From: JAEUPI01 sp046348365
GTDB taxonomy: Bacteria; Pseudomonadota; Gammaproteobacteria; Burkholderiales; Burkholderiaceae_C
Direction: 5' to 3'
Assembly (NCBI GenBank): GCA_046348365.1
Contig: JAXMEL010000004.1
Location: forward strand, 496,001 to 560,000
Length of the DNA stretch: 64,000 bases
A program made the translations under genes and the position numbers. Below are positions 7,875 through 16,495 of the stretch, in pieces; the stretch's first letter is position 1; each line of letters starts with the position of its first letter. Under the pieces are notes generated by a model, which saw only the letters and a program-made list of their open reading frames with translations, ran no database searches and was not told where the DNA came from.

Positions 7875-8662
7875 CACCGGTTCACTCCTTGCGGCCACTG
7901 GAACGCCAGCGGCTGCTTGTCGAGAAAGCGTTTCACCGCGTCGTGGTGCGCCGCGCTGCCCATCGCCAGCGCCTGCGCGTTGGCTTCGGCGTCGAGCACA
8001 TCGGCCAGCGCACCCGGATCGTGCATCGCACGCTTGACGAAGCTCACCGCCAGCGGCGAGGCCTGGGCGAAGCTCTCGGCCAGCGCGAGCGCGCGCGGCA
8101 GCAACTGCTCGGGCGCGTGCAGCTCCATCGCGATGCCGAGGCGCAGCGCCTCGTCGGCGCCGACCTCGCGCGCCGAGAGCATCAGCTCCTTGGCGCGCTG
8201 CGCGCCCACCACGCGCGGCAGCAGGTAGTAGGCGCCGCAGTCGGGCACCAGGCCCATGCGCATGAACACCATGCAAAAGCGCGCGCGCGGCGTGGCGACG
8301 ACGATGTCGGCCGCCAGCGCGAGGCTGAAGCCGGCGCCGTAGGCCGGGCCGTCGACCGCGGCGATCACCGGGCGGTCGAGCGTGATCAGCTCGGCCATCC
8401 AGCGCTGGATCGCATGCATGCGCGCGCGCCGCGCCTCGCTGTCGGCCGTCTGCGCTTCGCGCATGCCGCGGATGTCGCCGCCGGCGCAAAAGCAGCCGCC
8501 GGAGCCGGTGATCACCACCGCGCGCACGGCAGCGTCGGCGCGCACCGCGGCGACGGCTGCCGACAGGCCGTCGCAGATCTCCGGCGTGAAGGCGTTGCGC
8601 GTGGCGGGGCTCGCCATCGTGATCAGCGCGGTGCTGCCGCGGCGCTCGAACTGGACGCTCAT
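7874..8662 (-). CDS. Enoyl-CoA hydratase/isomerase family protein
   Basis: This 262-residue crotonase-fold protein shows the CoA/oxyanion segments GGCFCAGGDIRGM (about 55-67) and DGPAYGAGFSLALAAD. The second catalytic region reads GLVPDCGAYYLLPR, with Asp where classical hydratases have the second Glu. That pattern is common in PaaG-like isomerases, so isomerase activity is as likely as hydration. It is first in a two-gene minus-strand operon with the acyl-CoA dehydrogenase, coupled by a one-base TGATG overlap. The TRAP transporter genes upstream on the same strand may deliver the acid that this pair degrades. Confidence 0.9.
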   Translation of the reverse strand: MSVQFERRGSTALITMASPATRNAFTPEICDGLSAAVAAVRADAAVRAVVITGSGGCFCAGGDIRGMREAQTADSEARRARMHAIQRWMAELITLDRPVIAAVDGPAYGAGFSLALAADIVVATPRARFCMVFMRMGLVPDCGAYYLLPRVVGAQRAKELMLSAREVGADEALRLGIAMELHAPEQLLPRALALAESFAQASPLAVSFVKRAMHDPGALADVLDAEANAQALAMGSAAHHDAVKRFLDKQPLAFQWPQGVNR

Positions 8663-8722
8663 CGATCGACTCCGGGTTGAGGTTGGGGCAGGTGCATCAC
8701 CACCGGCGCGTCGGCAGCGGCC

Positions 8723-10972
8723 TCACGTGCCGCTCGGCACCGCGCTCGCACGCGGGCCGACGATACGATGCCACGTGAGGATCAGCAGCACCAGCGGCAC
8801 CGCGACTGCCGTGATCCACGGATGGGCGAAGACCAGCGAGATGCCCAGCGCGTTGAGCGCCCAGAACGCGCGGCGCCCCAGCGGCCGACCGCAGTAGCCG
8901 CTGTAGGCCGCGCCGAGGCCGAGCACCGCCACCGCGGTGCCCACCAGCGCGGTGAGAAAGCTGCTCCACGTGAAGTTCACGAACAGCAGCGCCGGCGTGA
9001 ACGCGAACGCGAACGGCACCAGCGCCTTGCCCATCGACAGCCGGAACGCCGTGTTGCCGGTGCCCATCGGCTCGCTGCGCGCGATGCCGGCGGCCGCGAA
9101 CGCGGCCAGCGCCACCGGCGGCGACACGTCGGCCAGCACGCCGTAGTAGAAGACGAAGAAGTGCGTCGCCACCTGCGGCACGCCCAGCTGCGCCAGCGCC
9201 GGCGCGACGATCGCCGCGAGGATGATGTAGGTCGGCGTGGTCGGCAGCCCGGTGCCGAGGATGATGCAGGCCACCGCGGTGAACAGCAGGCCGAAGAACA
9301 CGGTGGTGCTCCTGGCGTCGAGCCAGTGCAGCGGGTCGAGCGCCAGCAGCGCCTGCGAGGCGCTGCCCGACAGGTCCAGCACGAAGGCCGAGAACTTGAA
9401 GCCCATGCCGGTGAGGCCGAGCACGCCGAGCAGGAAGCCCACCACCGCGCACGACGCGCCGATGCTCAGCGCCGCCTTGGCGCCGGCGTCGAAGCCGCGC
9501 ACCAGCGAGCGCGGCGTCAGCGCGGTGCCGGCCATGTCGCGGCCCGCCGGCCCCAGCAGCTTGGGGATCCACGAGCACACGATGGTCAGCGTGATGCCCC
9601 AGAACGCGGCCAGGAACGGCGTGAACTGCATCAGCAGCAGCGTGACCATCGTGCCCAGCGGGATGAACAGGTGCCACGATCGCCTGAGCACCCAGCCGAG
9701 CGTGGGGATCTCCTCGGGCGGCATGCCGGCCAGGTGCATGCGCTTGGCCTCGAGGTGCACCATCCACAGGATCGCGAGGTAGTGCATCGCCGCCGGGATG
9801 ATGGCGATGATGATCAGCTGGTTGTAGGGGATGCCCAGCGTCTCGGCCATGATGAACGCGGCCGCGCCCATGATCGGCGGCGTGACCTGGCCGCCGCAGG
9901 CGGCGCTGGCCTCCACCGCGCCGGCGTAGCGCGGCGTGAAGCCGACCTTCTTCATCAGCGGGATCGTCATCACGCCGGTGGTCACCGCGTTGGCGATCGC
10001 GCTGCCGCTGATCATGCCGAACAGGCCCGAGGTCACCACGCACACCTTGGCCGGCCCGCCGGTGTAGCGGCCGGCGGCAATGGTGGCGAGGTTGACGAAC
10101 AGCTGCGCCAGGCCGGTGAGCTGCGCCATCACGCCGAACAGCACGTAGTGGAAGACGAAGGTGGCGACGACGCCCACCGCGATGCCGTAGATGCCCTCGG
10201 TGCCCTTGTAGAGGTAGGCCACCACGCGCGGCACGCTGTAGCCGCGGTGCGCCAGGTCACCGGGCAGCCAGGGGCCGGCCAGCGCGTAGATCACGGTGAG
10301 CACCGCCACCAGCGGCAGGAAGATGCCCACCGTGCGCCGCGCGGCCTCGACCACCATCGCCATCGCGATCACGCCCATCATCAGGTCGAGCGGCGAATGT
10401 GCGCCGGCACGGACGATGAAGATGTCGTGGAAGAACAGCAGCAGGTACAGCGAGATCGACGACGCCAGCACGGCGAAGATCCAGTCGCGCCACGGAATGT
10501 GCTGGTGGCTGCCGTCGTAGATCTCGAAGGGCAGCGCCAGCGCTGCGATCGCCAGCAGCACGGCGATGAACAGCGCCTTCGCCGCCGGCGGCACCGGCTC
10601 GGCGAGCGACGCCAGCAGCCCGAAGCCGAGCGCGAGGTAGAACGCACCGAGGCCCAGCGTGACGATCCACTCCCAGTGGCCGCGCAGCCGTGCCTGGCGC
10701 GGGAACACCAGAAAGCACAGCGCCAGCACGACGCTGAGGTGGATCGCGCGGTGCGCGATCTCGTTGTGCAGGCCGAAGCCGGCGGTGTAGTAGTGCCAGC
10801 TCGACAGGCCGAAGCCGATCAGCGTGACGATGCCGCCGGCCAAGCCGGCGAGGCGCCTGAAGTTGGCCTCGGGGTCGAACTGCTCGATCAGGCGGTCGAC
10901 GTCTTCCTGCGACGCCCCCGGCGCATCGGGTTGCGCCGGCGTCCGCGCACGCTCGGCAGGAACGGGACTCAT
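8723..10972 (-). CDS. TRAP transporter fused permease (4TM/12TM, TAXI-associated)
   Basis: This 749-residue integral membrane protein fuses the small DctQ-like and large DctM-like TRAP subunits. The long hydrophobic array contains glycine-rich discontinuous segments (SGSAIANAVTTGVMTIPLMK; GTGLPTTPTY) typical of the DctM family. Fused permeases of this size work with TAXI binding proteins in Na+- or H+-driven uptake of organic acids. I start at the ATG at 10970-10972; the open frame upstream overlaps the DUF1850 gene. The gene ends the three-gene unit TAXI protein, DUF1850 protein, permease. Confidence 0.93.
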   Translation of the reverse strand: MSPVPAERARTPAQPDAPGASQEDVDRLIEQFDPEANFRRLAGLAGGIVTLIGFGLSSWHYYTAGFGLHNEIAHRAIHLSVVLALCFLVFPRQARLRGHWEWIVTLGLGAFYLALGFGLLASLAEPVPPAAKALFIAVLLAIAALALPFEIYDGSHQHIPWRDWIFAVLASSISLYLLLFFHDIFIVRAGAHSPLDLMMGVIAMAMVVEAARRTVGIFLPLVAVLTVIYALAGPWLPGDLAHRGYSVPRVVAYLYKGTEGIYGIAVGVVATFVFHYVLFGVMAQLTGLAQLFVNLATIAAGRYTGGPAKVCVVTSGLFGMISGSAIANAVTTGVMTIPLMKKVGFTPRYAGAVEASAACGGQVTPPIMGAAAFIMAETLGIPYNQLIIIAIIPAAMHYLAILWMVHLEAKRMHLAGMPPEEIPTLGWVLRRSWHLFIPLGTMVTLLLMQFTPFLAAFWGITLTIVCSWIPKLLGPAGRDMAGTALTPRSLVRGFDAGAKAALSIGASCAVVGFLLGVLGLTGMGFKFSAFVLDLSGSASQALLALDPLHWLDARSTTVFFGLLFTAVACIILGTGLPTTPTYIILAAIVAPALAQLGVPQVATHFFVFYYGVLADVSPPVALAAFAAAGIARSEPMGTGNTAFRLSMGKALVPFAFAFTPALLFVNFTWSSFLTALVGTAVAVLGLGAAYSGYCGRPLGRRAFWALNALGISLVFAHPWITAVAVPLVLLILTWHRIVGPRASAVPSGT

Positions 10973-10982
10973 GCGCGGAAGT

Positions 10983-11432
10983 TCAGCACGACAGCGCGCG
11001 CACGTCGATCGCGCCGTGGGCCAGCCCGGTGAGCGGCCAGCTGCGGCCATCGTCGAGCACGAGGCGCATCTGCGCCACGGCCGGCGCGCGGATCAGCAGC
11101 GGCTGCACTGCGCGGTCGAGCCGCAGCCGCCACGCGCTGCCGTCGCGCTCGAGCCGTTCGCCGGCGCCCGCCGCATGCGGCAGGCCGTAGCCTTCGCCCT
11201 CGAAGCGCTCTTCCACCAGATGCCAGCCGGCGTCGCGCCAGACGTAGCGGTCTTCCACCGGCGTGCCGAGCACGCTGTGCGTGAAGGCCACGCGCAGCGT
11301 GGCGGCGGGCAGCGGCGCACGCAGCAGTTCGCGGCCGCTGCGCTGCTCGGCGAGGCTCAGCTCGCAGGCATTCGCCGTTCCCGCGGCAAGAAGAAGCGCC
11401 GCGGCAACGAACGCCGCGCCACCCGCCGCCAT
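10983..11432 (-). CDS. DUF1850 domain protein of a TRAP-TAXI system
   Basis: This 149-residue protein has an N-terminal signal peptide (about 1-22, ending TANA) and a small beta-rich domain with the FTHSVLGTPVEDRY segment characteristic of DUF1850. The family is regularly encoded between TAXI binding proteins and fused TRAP permeases and is thought to be an exported accessory factor, but its role is not established. It starts at the ATG at 11430-11432, overlapping the TAXI gene stop (TGATG), and ends 10 bases before the permease start. Confidence 0.85.
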   Translation of the reverse strand: MAAGGAAFVAAALLLAAGTANACELSLAEQRSGRELLRAPLPAATLRVAFTHSVLGTPVEDRYVWRDAGWHLVEERFEGEGYGLPHAAGAGERLERDGSAWRLRLDRAVQPLLIRAPAVAQMRLVLDDGRSWPLTGLAHGAIDVRALSC

Positions 11433-12412
11433 CACTTCAAGACGCCCTTTTCCTTGAGGTAGCGCGCTGCGCCCGGATGGAACGGCACCGCGCCCACCGC
11501 GGTGGCAGTGGCGAGCGTGATGTTCTTGCCCTGCACGTGGACCTGGCCCATGATGGCCGTGTTCTCGTAGAGCGCCTTGGTCACCTCGTAGGCCACGGCC
11601 TCGGGCAGCGCGTCGTGCGTGGCCCACACGGCCATCACGGCCAGCGTGGGGACCGCAGCGCTCTGACCCTTGTAGGTGTTGGCCGGCAGCGGCACCTCGG
11701 CATAGAAGGGCTGCTGCTTGCGCAGCTCGGCGATCTCGGGGCCGGCGAGCGGGATCACCTTCAGCGCGTGGCTCTGCGCGAAATCGGTCACCGCAGCGGT
11801 GGGCACGCCGGCGGTGATCAGCGTGGCGTGCAGGTTGCCGTCCTTGATCTTGTCGACCGCCTGCGTGAACGAGCTGAGATCCTCCTTCACGTCGCTGCGC
11901 GTCATGCCGTGCACGCGCAGCAGGTCGGTCAACAGCTGGTACTGGCCCGAGCCAGGCGCGCCCGAGCTGATGCTCTTGCCCTTGAGGTCGCGCACGCTGT
12001 TGATAGCGAAGTCGGCGCGCGTGATCAGCTGCACCGTCTCGGGGTACAGCGCGCCGAGCGCGCGCAGGTTCTTCAGCGCCGCGCCCTGGAACTGGCCGGT
12101 GCCGTTGTACGCGGCGTCCATGATGTCGGCAGCCACGAAGGCCGACTCGATCTCCTTGTTGCCGAGCAGCTTGGCGTTGCCCACCGATGCGCCTGCGGCC
12201 TCGGCGGTGGCGCTGACCTTCTGCCCGCCCACGGTGGCCTTGTTGGAGATCAGCTGCGCCAGCATGCCGCCCAGCGGGTAGTAGGTGCCGCCGGTGCCGC
12301 CGGTGGCGATGCCGAAGAACAAACGCTGCTGGGCCACGGCCACGCCGGTGGCCACGGCAAGCGACGAGGCGGCGAGCACGGCTGCGGCCGCGAACTGGCG
12401 ACGGGAGATCAT
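11432..12412 (-). CDS. TAXI-family TRAP transporter solute-binding protein
   Basis: This 326-residue periplasmic protein starts MISRRQFAAAAVLAASS, a twin-arginine-like signal (SRRQF) with cleavage expected after VAVAQ (about 28). The mature part begins FFGIATGGTGGTYYPLGG, the defining N-terminus of the TAXI family. It should capture a carboxylate or amino acid and deliver it to the fused permease encoded downstream. It is the promoter-proximal gene of the three-gene minus-strand unit and is divergent from the marC-like gene. The ligand is unknown. Confidence 0.93.
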   Translation of the reverse strand: MISRRQFAAAAVLAASSLAVATGVAVAQQRLFFGIATGGTGGTYYPLGGMLAQLISNKATVGGQKVSATAEAAGASVGNAKLLGNKEIESAFVAADIMDAAYNGTGQFQGAALKNLRALGALYPETVQLITRADFAINSVRDLKGKSISSGAPGSGQYQLLTDLLRVHGMTRSDVKEDLSSFTQAVDKIKDGNLHATLITAGVPTAAVTDFAQSHALKVIPLAGPEIAELRKQQPFYAEVPLPANTYKGQSAAVPTLAVMAVWATHDALPEAVAYEVTKALYENTAIMGQVHVQGKNITLATATAVGAVPFHPGAARYLKEKGVLK

Positions 12413-12566
12413 GAGGAGCGTCCTTTCGTGACACATGGCGGCCCGGTCGGCCGCGACAACGGATGCGCGCAAGAATGCCGCACGCGCACCGAACGGGCCA
12501 TTCAGACAACCCCTTGTCAAGCTCGCACGCCGCGCACAAGCCCGCGGCTGCGGCCGACAATCGTGC

Positions 12567-13250
12567 ATGCCCACCTCTGCCGAACTGCTCAAACTGGTGA
12601 ACGCGGTCGCGCTCGTGCCGGTGACGCTGCTGCCGATCATCAACCCGCTGGCCGGAGCGCCGGTGTTCCTGATGACGGCGGGGCAGGACCCGGCGGCGAT
12701 CCGTTCGTTCGCGCGGCAGGTGGCGCTGAACTGCTGGTTCGTGCTCGTCGCGTCGCTGTTCGTCGGCACCTACGTGCTGGAGCTGTTCGGCATCTCGCTG
12801 CCGATCGTGCGCATCGGCGGCGGGCTGCTGGTGGCGGCCTCGGGCTGGCGCATGCTGAACCACAGCGACGACGACGAGGTGCACGCCGCGGTGAGGCGCT
12901 CGCAGAGCGCCGCGCTGACGCATGCCGAGGTCGTGAAGCGCAGCTTCTTCCCGATCACGTTCCCGCTGACCACCGGGCCGGGCACGATCGCCGCGGCGAT
13001 CGCCATCGGCGCCGGCCTGCCGCGACAGCCGGTGATGTACGTGGCCAGCGCCGCGGTGGCGCTCGTCGGCGCGGCGATCACGGTGGCGGTGATCTACCTC
13101 GTCTACCGCAACGCGGGGCGGCTGATGTCGCGGCTCGGCGAAGTGGGCACGCTGGTGATGACGCGGCTGATGGCCTTCGTGCTGCTGTGCATCGGCATCG
13201 AGATCCTGTGGACGGGCTGGGCCGAGCTGAACGGCATCAGGCCGCGGTGA
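12567..13250 (+). CDS. MarC family (UPF0056) integral membrane protein
   Basis: This 227-residue protein has six predicted membrane spans. It contains LPIINPLAGAPVFLMTAG near the N-terminus and FPLTTGPGTIAAAIAIGA in the middle, both hallmark MarC segments. Despite the name the family has no proven role in antibiotic resistance; small-molecule export is only suggested. I start at the ATG at 12567 rather than the in-frame ATG at 12435, because the membrane domain begins there and the upstream frame overlaps the divergent TAXI promoter region. Confidence 0.9.
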   Translation: MPTSAELLKLVNAVALVPVTLLPIINPLAGAPVFLMTAGQDPAAIRSFARQVALNCWFVLVASLFVGTYVLELFGISLPIVRIGGGLLVAASGWRMLNHSDDDEVHAAVRRSQSAALTHAEVVKRSFFPITFPLTTGPGTIAAAIAIGAGLPRQPVMYVASAAVALVGAAITVAVIYLVYRNAGRLMSRLGEVGTLVMTRLMAFVLLCIGIEILWTGWAELNGIRPR

Positions 13251-13363
13251 CCACCGACGCGCAGCGGCCGATTTCGCGCAACAAGCCGCAACAGGCGTTG
13301 GTTTGGCTGACCGTGGGCCGGCGACGCGTGCCGTCGCTGCGCGGCCGGGCCTAAGCTCGCCCA

Positions 13364-13388
13364 CCGGCCGCGGCAGGCCCGCGGCCGG
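13364..13388. repeat. Perfect GC hairpin just upstream of a start codon
   Basis: CCGGCCGCGG (13364-13373) and CCGCGGCCGG (13379-13388) are exact 10-bp inverted repeats around a 5-base loop. The hairpin ends 15 bases before the ATG at 13404, next to the AGGA ribosome site. There is no T-tract, so it is not a typical terminator; a translational role or a processing stem is possible. Confidence 0.6.
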
Positions 13389-13403
13389 CAGGAACGAGAC
13401 ACG

Positions 13404-14186
13404 ATGGATCTCTCTTTCGTCAGGCTCGGCGAGCTGACCCCCAACGTGGTGGCCGCCGCGATCGGCGCGCTCGTCACGCTGGCCGCGGCGCTGATCAACC
13501 TGCGCATCGCCTGGCGCCGCGAGGTGCTCGACCGGCTGCAGGGCACGCGCGGCAAGCCGCGCCGCGCGCTGCTGCCGGCGATCGGCTTCATCGCCGTCGC
13601 CGCGGCCGGCGGCGGCTACGCGCTGGCGCTCTACCTGATGCAGGCCCGCGAGGCCGAGAACGCTCAGTTGCGCGACGAGCTGCGCGAGCGCGCGGCGCAG
13701 ATCCAGAGTTCGGCCGAGCGCATCGAAGGCTCGCGCGTGCTCGAGCGCTACACCGTGCTGGCCGACGCGCGTCTGGCCGAGGAGCGGCGTCGCGGCGCCG
13801 AAGGCGTGGCCGCGGCGGCGCGCATCGCGCCGTGCCGCGCACGCGGCGACGAGCCGTGCCGCGAGGAAGATGCTGCGCGCCACGCCGTGTGTGCCACGCT
13901 GCCCGCGCGCGCGGTGCCGCTGGAAGTGGCGGTGTCGGCGGTGATGATGGGCGGCGACGGTGCGGTGGCGTACACGCCGTCGACGCTTGGTGCCGACCTC
14001 GGCACCGCGAAGATCGGCGACAAGCCCGTGGAGCGCAGCCATGCCGACGGCAAGCTGCTGTGCCTCGACGCCTGGTCGTGGGACGCGCAGCACGCGCTCG
14101 AGCTGCGCCTCCACGTGCGCTACGTGCTGGGTGACGTGGCACCGCCGCCCGCAGCCGCGGCGAGCTCCGCCGCGGGCGCGTCCTGA
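13404..14186 (+). CDS. Hypothetical membrane protein with coiled coil
   Basis: I do not recognise this 260-residue protein. It has two probable membrane spans (about residues 12-32 and 57-77), then a charged helical stretch likely to form a coiled coil (about 82-135, many Glu/Arg/Ala), and a C-terminal domain with four cysteines (about 143-165) and an Ala/Pro-rich tail. The layout suggests an inner-membrane anchor with a soluble sensor or scaffold domain. It stands alone, is preceded by a strong hairpin and converges on the lipase gene. Confidence 0.7.
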   Translation: MDLSFVRLGELTPNVVAAAIGALVTLAAALINLRIAWRREVLDRLQGTRGKPRRALLPAIGFIAVAAAGGGYALALYLMQAREAENAQLRDELRERAAQIQSSAERIEGSRVLERYTVLADARLAEERRRGAEGVAAAARIAPCRARGDEPCREEDAARHAVCATLPARAVPLEVAVSAVMMGGDGAVAYTPSTLGADLGTAKIGDKPVERSHADGKLLCLDAWSWDAQHALELRLHVRYVLGDVAPPPAAAASSAAGAS

Positions 14187-14195
14187 CCCATCGCG

Positions 14196-15416
14196 CTAGA
14201 GATCGCGCGCCTGCAGTCTGAAGTTGTCGAGCACGAAGGCCAGGAACTCCGGCACGCAGCCGAGGTGGCTCGCCGGCACCGCGGTGCAGGCCGTGAGCGT
14301 CACGTCGGCCGCGCCGGCTGCGCGCATCGTGGCCACAGCGGCCTCGCCGGTGGCGTAGGGCACGGTCTCGTCGTCGCGGCCGTGAAACAGGCGCAGCGGC
14401 AGCGCGGGCGCCCAGTCGTCGACCTGGCTGTCGCGCGCGAGCGCCGCGGTGTCGTCGACGAGATAGCGATCGATCACGCGGGCATCGAACGCCACGTCGG
14501 CGTCGGCAGGCCGCACCTGCGCGAGGATCGCGTCGCGCAGTCGCGCGCGGTCGGCGTCGCTGAGGAAGCGCAGCACACCCGGGTGCACCAACGCCGCCAG
14601 CGCCGGCGGCAGATTGGCGCGCGCGCGTTCGAGCAGCGCATCGAGCGTGATCTTCGGGTCGTACGGCCCCGCGCCGGCGACCACGGCGCGCAGAGCGGCG
14701 AGGTGCGCGCTGCGGCCGAGCTGCATCGCGCGGTGCGCGGCCACGGTGGCGTAGCCGCCTTCCGAGTAGCCGGTGAGGAAGAGCTGCGCGTTGTCGGCCA
14801 CCGCGGCGCGGCGGCGCCAGGTCTGCGCGGCGGTGAGCGCATCGATCATCGCCGCGGCGGTGGGCGCCGCGAGCAGGTACGGATGCGCGGCGCCTTTCGA
14901 GGTGCCGTAGCCCACGTAGTCGGGCGCGACGACGATGTAGCCGGCCGAGGCCAGCGCCACCGGCGGCTCGTCGGGCGCGATCGCGTTGCTCGGCGCCTCG
15001 GCGTCGACGAAGGTGGTGCCATGCTGGTAGCCGATCACCGGGCTCTTCGCGCCGGCTGCCTTCACCGGCACCGCGATCAGCGCCGAGGCGACGATCTCGG
15101 CGCCCTGCGCATCGGCGGTGTGGTATTCGATGCGCACGTTGTCCACGTCGTACAGCGGCACCAGCGCGTGAAGGCGCGAACCTGGCGCCTGGACAACGGC
15201 TGCGATGTCGGCGCGCGCCACGCGCGCAAGCGGCGTGGCGCGGTCGAGCTGGCCCGGGCCGGTGGGCTCGACGAACTGCGGCTCGGCCGGCGCCGGCGCA
15301 TCGCCGCCGCCTCCGCAGGCCGCCAGCAGCGCGAGCCCGATCGCGGCCAGCCATCGCCGGGCGGGGCGGGCGCATGCAGGTGTGCGAGGCCATCGCGCGA
15401 AGAACATGCGAGCCAT
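14196..15416 (-). CDS. Lipoprotein lipase / alpha-beta hydrolase (secretory lipase family)
   Basis: This 406-residue protein has a lipoprotein signal ending LLAACGGGG, so it is probably anchored to the outer membrane through the cysteine at about residue 35. The hydrolase domain contains the nucleophile elbow GYSEGGY, an acid candidate in HGRDDETVPY and a late histidine in SHLGC. The arrangement matches the secretory-lipase (LIP) family of carboxylester hydrolases. I start at the ATG at 15414-15416; the next ATG is three codons later. It is divergent from the EamA gene with about 80 bases between them. Confidence 0.87.
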   Translation of the reverse strand: MARMFFARWPRTPACARPARRWLAAIGLALLAACGGGGDAPAPAEPQFVEPTGPGQLDRATPLARVARADIAAVVQAPGSRLHALVPLYDVDNVRIEYHTADAQGAEIVASALIAVPVKAAGAKSPVIGYQHGTTFVDAEAPSNAIAPDEPPVALASAGYIVVAPDYVGYGTSKGAAHPYLLAAPTAAAMIDALTAAQTWRRRAAVADNAQLFLTGYSEGGYATVAAHRAMQLGRSAHLAALRAVVAGAGPYDPKITLDALLERARANLPPALAALVHPGVLRFLSDADRARLRDAILAQVRPADADVAFDARVIDRYLVDDTAALARDSQVDDWAPALPLRLFHGRDDETVPYATGEAAVATMRAAGAADVTLTACTAVPASHLGCVPEFLAFVLDNFRLQARDL

Positions 15417-15495
15417 GTTAGCTGCAGCGCAAACCGCAGCGCGCCGCGTGGGCACTGCATCGGGCACGCCGGCGCGGCGCGCGCGTCGGGGCACA

Positions 15496-16476
15496 ATGAG
15501 CTTCGTTCGCATGTCGTCCGAATCGACCACCTGGGCTGCCGCGCCGGCGCCATCGCACCAGCAACTCGCGCTCGCCGCCGGCGTGGCGGTGGTGGCGGTG
15601 TGGGGCGCCAACTTCGCGGTGCAGAAGCTGCTGTTCGAGCGGCTGCCGCCGGCGGGCTTTCTCTTCGCGCGCTACCTGCTGATGCCGCTTTGTGCCGCGT
15701 TGCTGCTGCTGCACGTGAACGGCTGGCGCTGGCTGAAGCTGCCGCGTGCCGATGCGATCCGCCTGGCGTGGCTCGGCGTGCTGGCGCATGGCGTGCACGT
15801 GAGCCTGGTCACCTACGGCATCCACTGGTCCACCGCGTTCTCGAGCGCGCTGATCATGGCCTGCGGGCCGGTGTTCACGCTGCTGATCCTGCACTGGGCG
15901 GGGCTGGAGCGGCTCACGCGCGCCCAGGTGGGCGGCGTGGCGCTGGCTTGCGCCGGCGTGCTGGTGTTCCTTTCCGACAAGCTGCTCGGCCGCCAATGGG
16001 CGGCCACCGGCGGCGACCTGATGATGCTGTTCTCGGCCTCGCTGTTCTCGTACTACACGGTGATGAGCAAGCCGCTGATCCAGCGCCACGGCGGCGTGGC
16101 GGTGATGGCCTATGCCACGCTGGCCGGCTGCGTGCCGGTGGTGGTGTTCGCGGCGCCGGCGGCGCTGGCCGCGCCGTGGGCCACGATGACGGGCTTTCAC
16201 TGGTTCTTGCTGCTGTGGGCGGCGATCGTCTCGGCCTTCCTCGGCTGGCTGGTGTGGGGCTGGGTCAACGAGCAGCGCGGCGTGGGCCGCACGGCGCCGC
16301 TGCAATACCTGATGCCGCTGGTGGCGGGGCTGGTGGCGTGGCTCGCCACCGGCGAGCGCTTCGGCTGGGTGAAGATCGGCGGCGCGCTGGTGGCGCTGGC
16401 CGGCGTGGCGCTGGCGCAGTTCGCCACGCACGACGCCAGCGACCCCGTGCGCGAGGCGCCGGCGCAGGTGGATTGA
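15496..16476 (+). CDS. EamA/DMT-superfamily transporter
   Basis: This 326-residue protein has ten predicted membrane spans in two EamA repeats (first starting AVVAVWGANFAVQKLLF, second starting GDLMMLFSASLFSYYTVMSK). Drug/metabolite transporters of this type export amino acids or metabolites. The ATG at 15496 was chosen; an in-frame ATG at 15511 is an alternative. It is followed 19 bases later by the epoxide hydrolase gene and may be cotranscribed with it. The substrate is unknown. Confidence 0.9.
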   Translation: MSFVRMSSESTTWAAAPAPSHQQLALAAGVAVVAVWGANFAVQKLLFERLPPAGFLFARYLLMPLCAALLLLHVNGWRWLKLPRADAIRLAWLGVLAHGVHVSLVTYGIHWSTAFSSALIMACGPVFTLLILHWAGLERLTRAQVGGVALACAGVLVFLSDKLLGRQWAATGGDLMMLFSASLFSYYTVMSKPLIQRHGGVAVMAYATLAGCVPVVVFAAPAALAAPWATMTGFHWFLLLWAAIVSAFLGWLVWGWVNEQRGVGRTAPLQYLMPLVAGLVAWLATGERFGWVKIGGALVALAGVALAQFATHDASDPVREAPAQVD

Positions 16477-16495
16477 CGCGGCCGGAGGTTCCGCG

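Noticed and set aside
8697..11032. Plus-strand open frames opposite the TRAP permease
   Set aside because: Composition is Arg/His/Gln-rich and antisense to a clear membrane protein.
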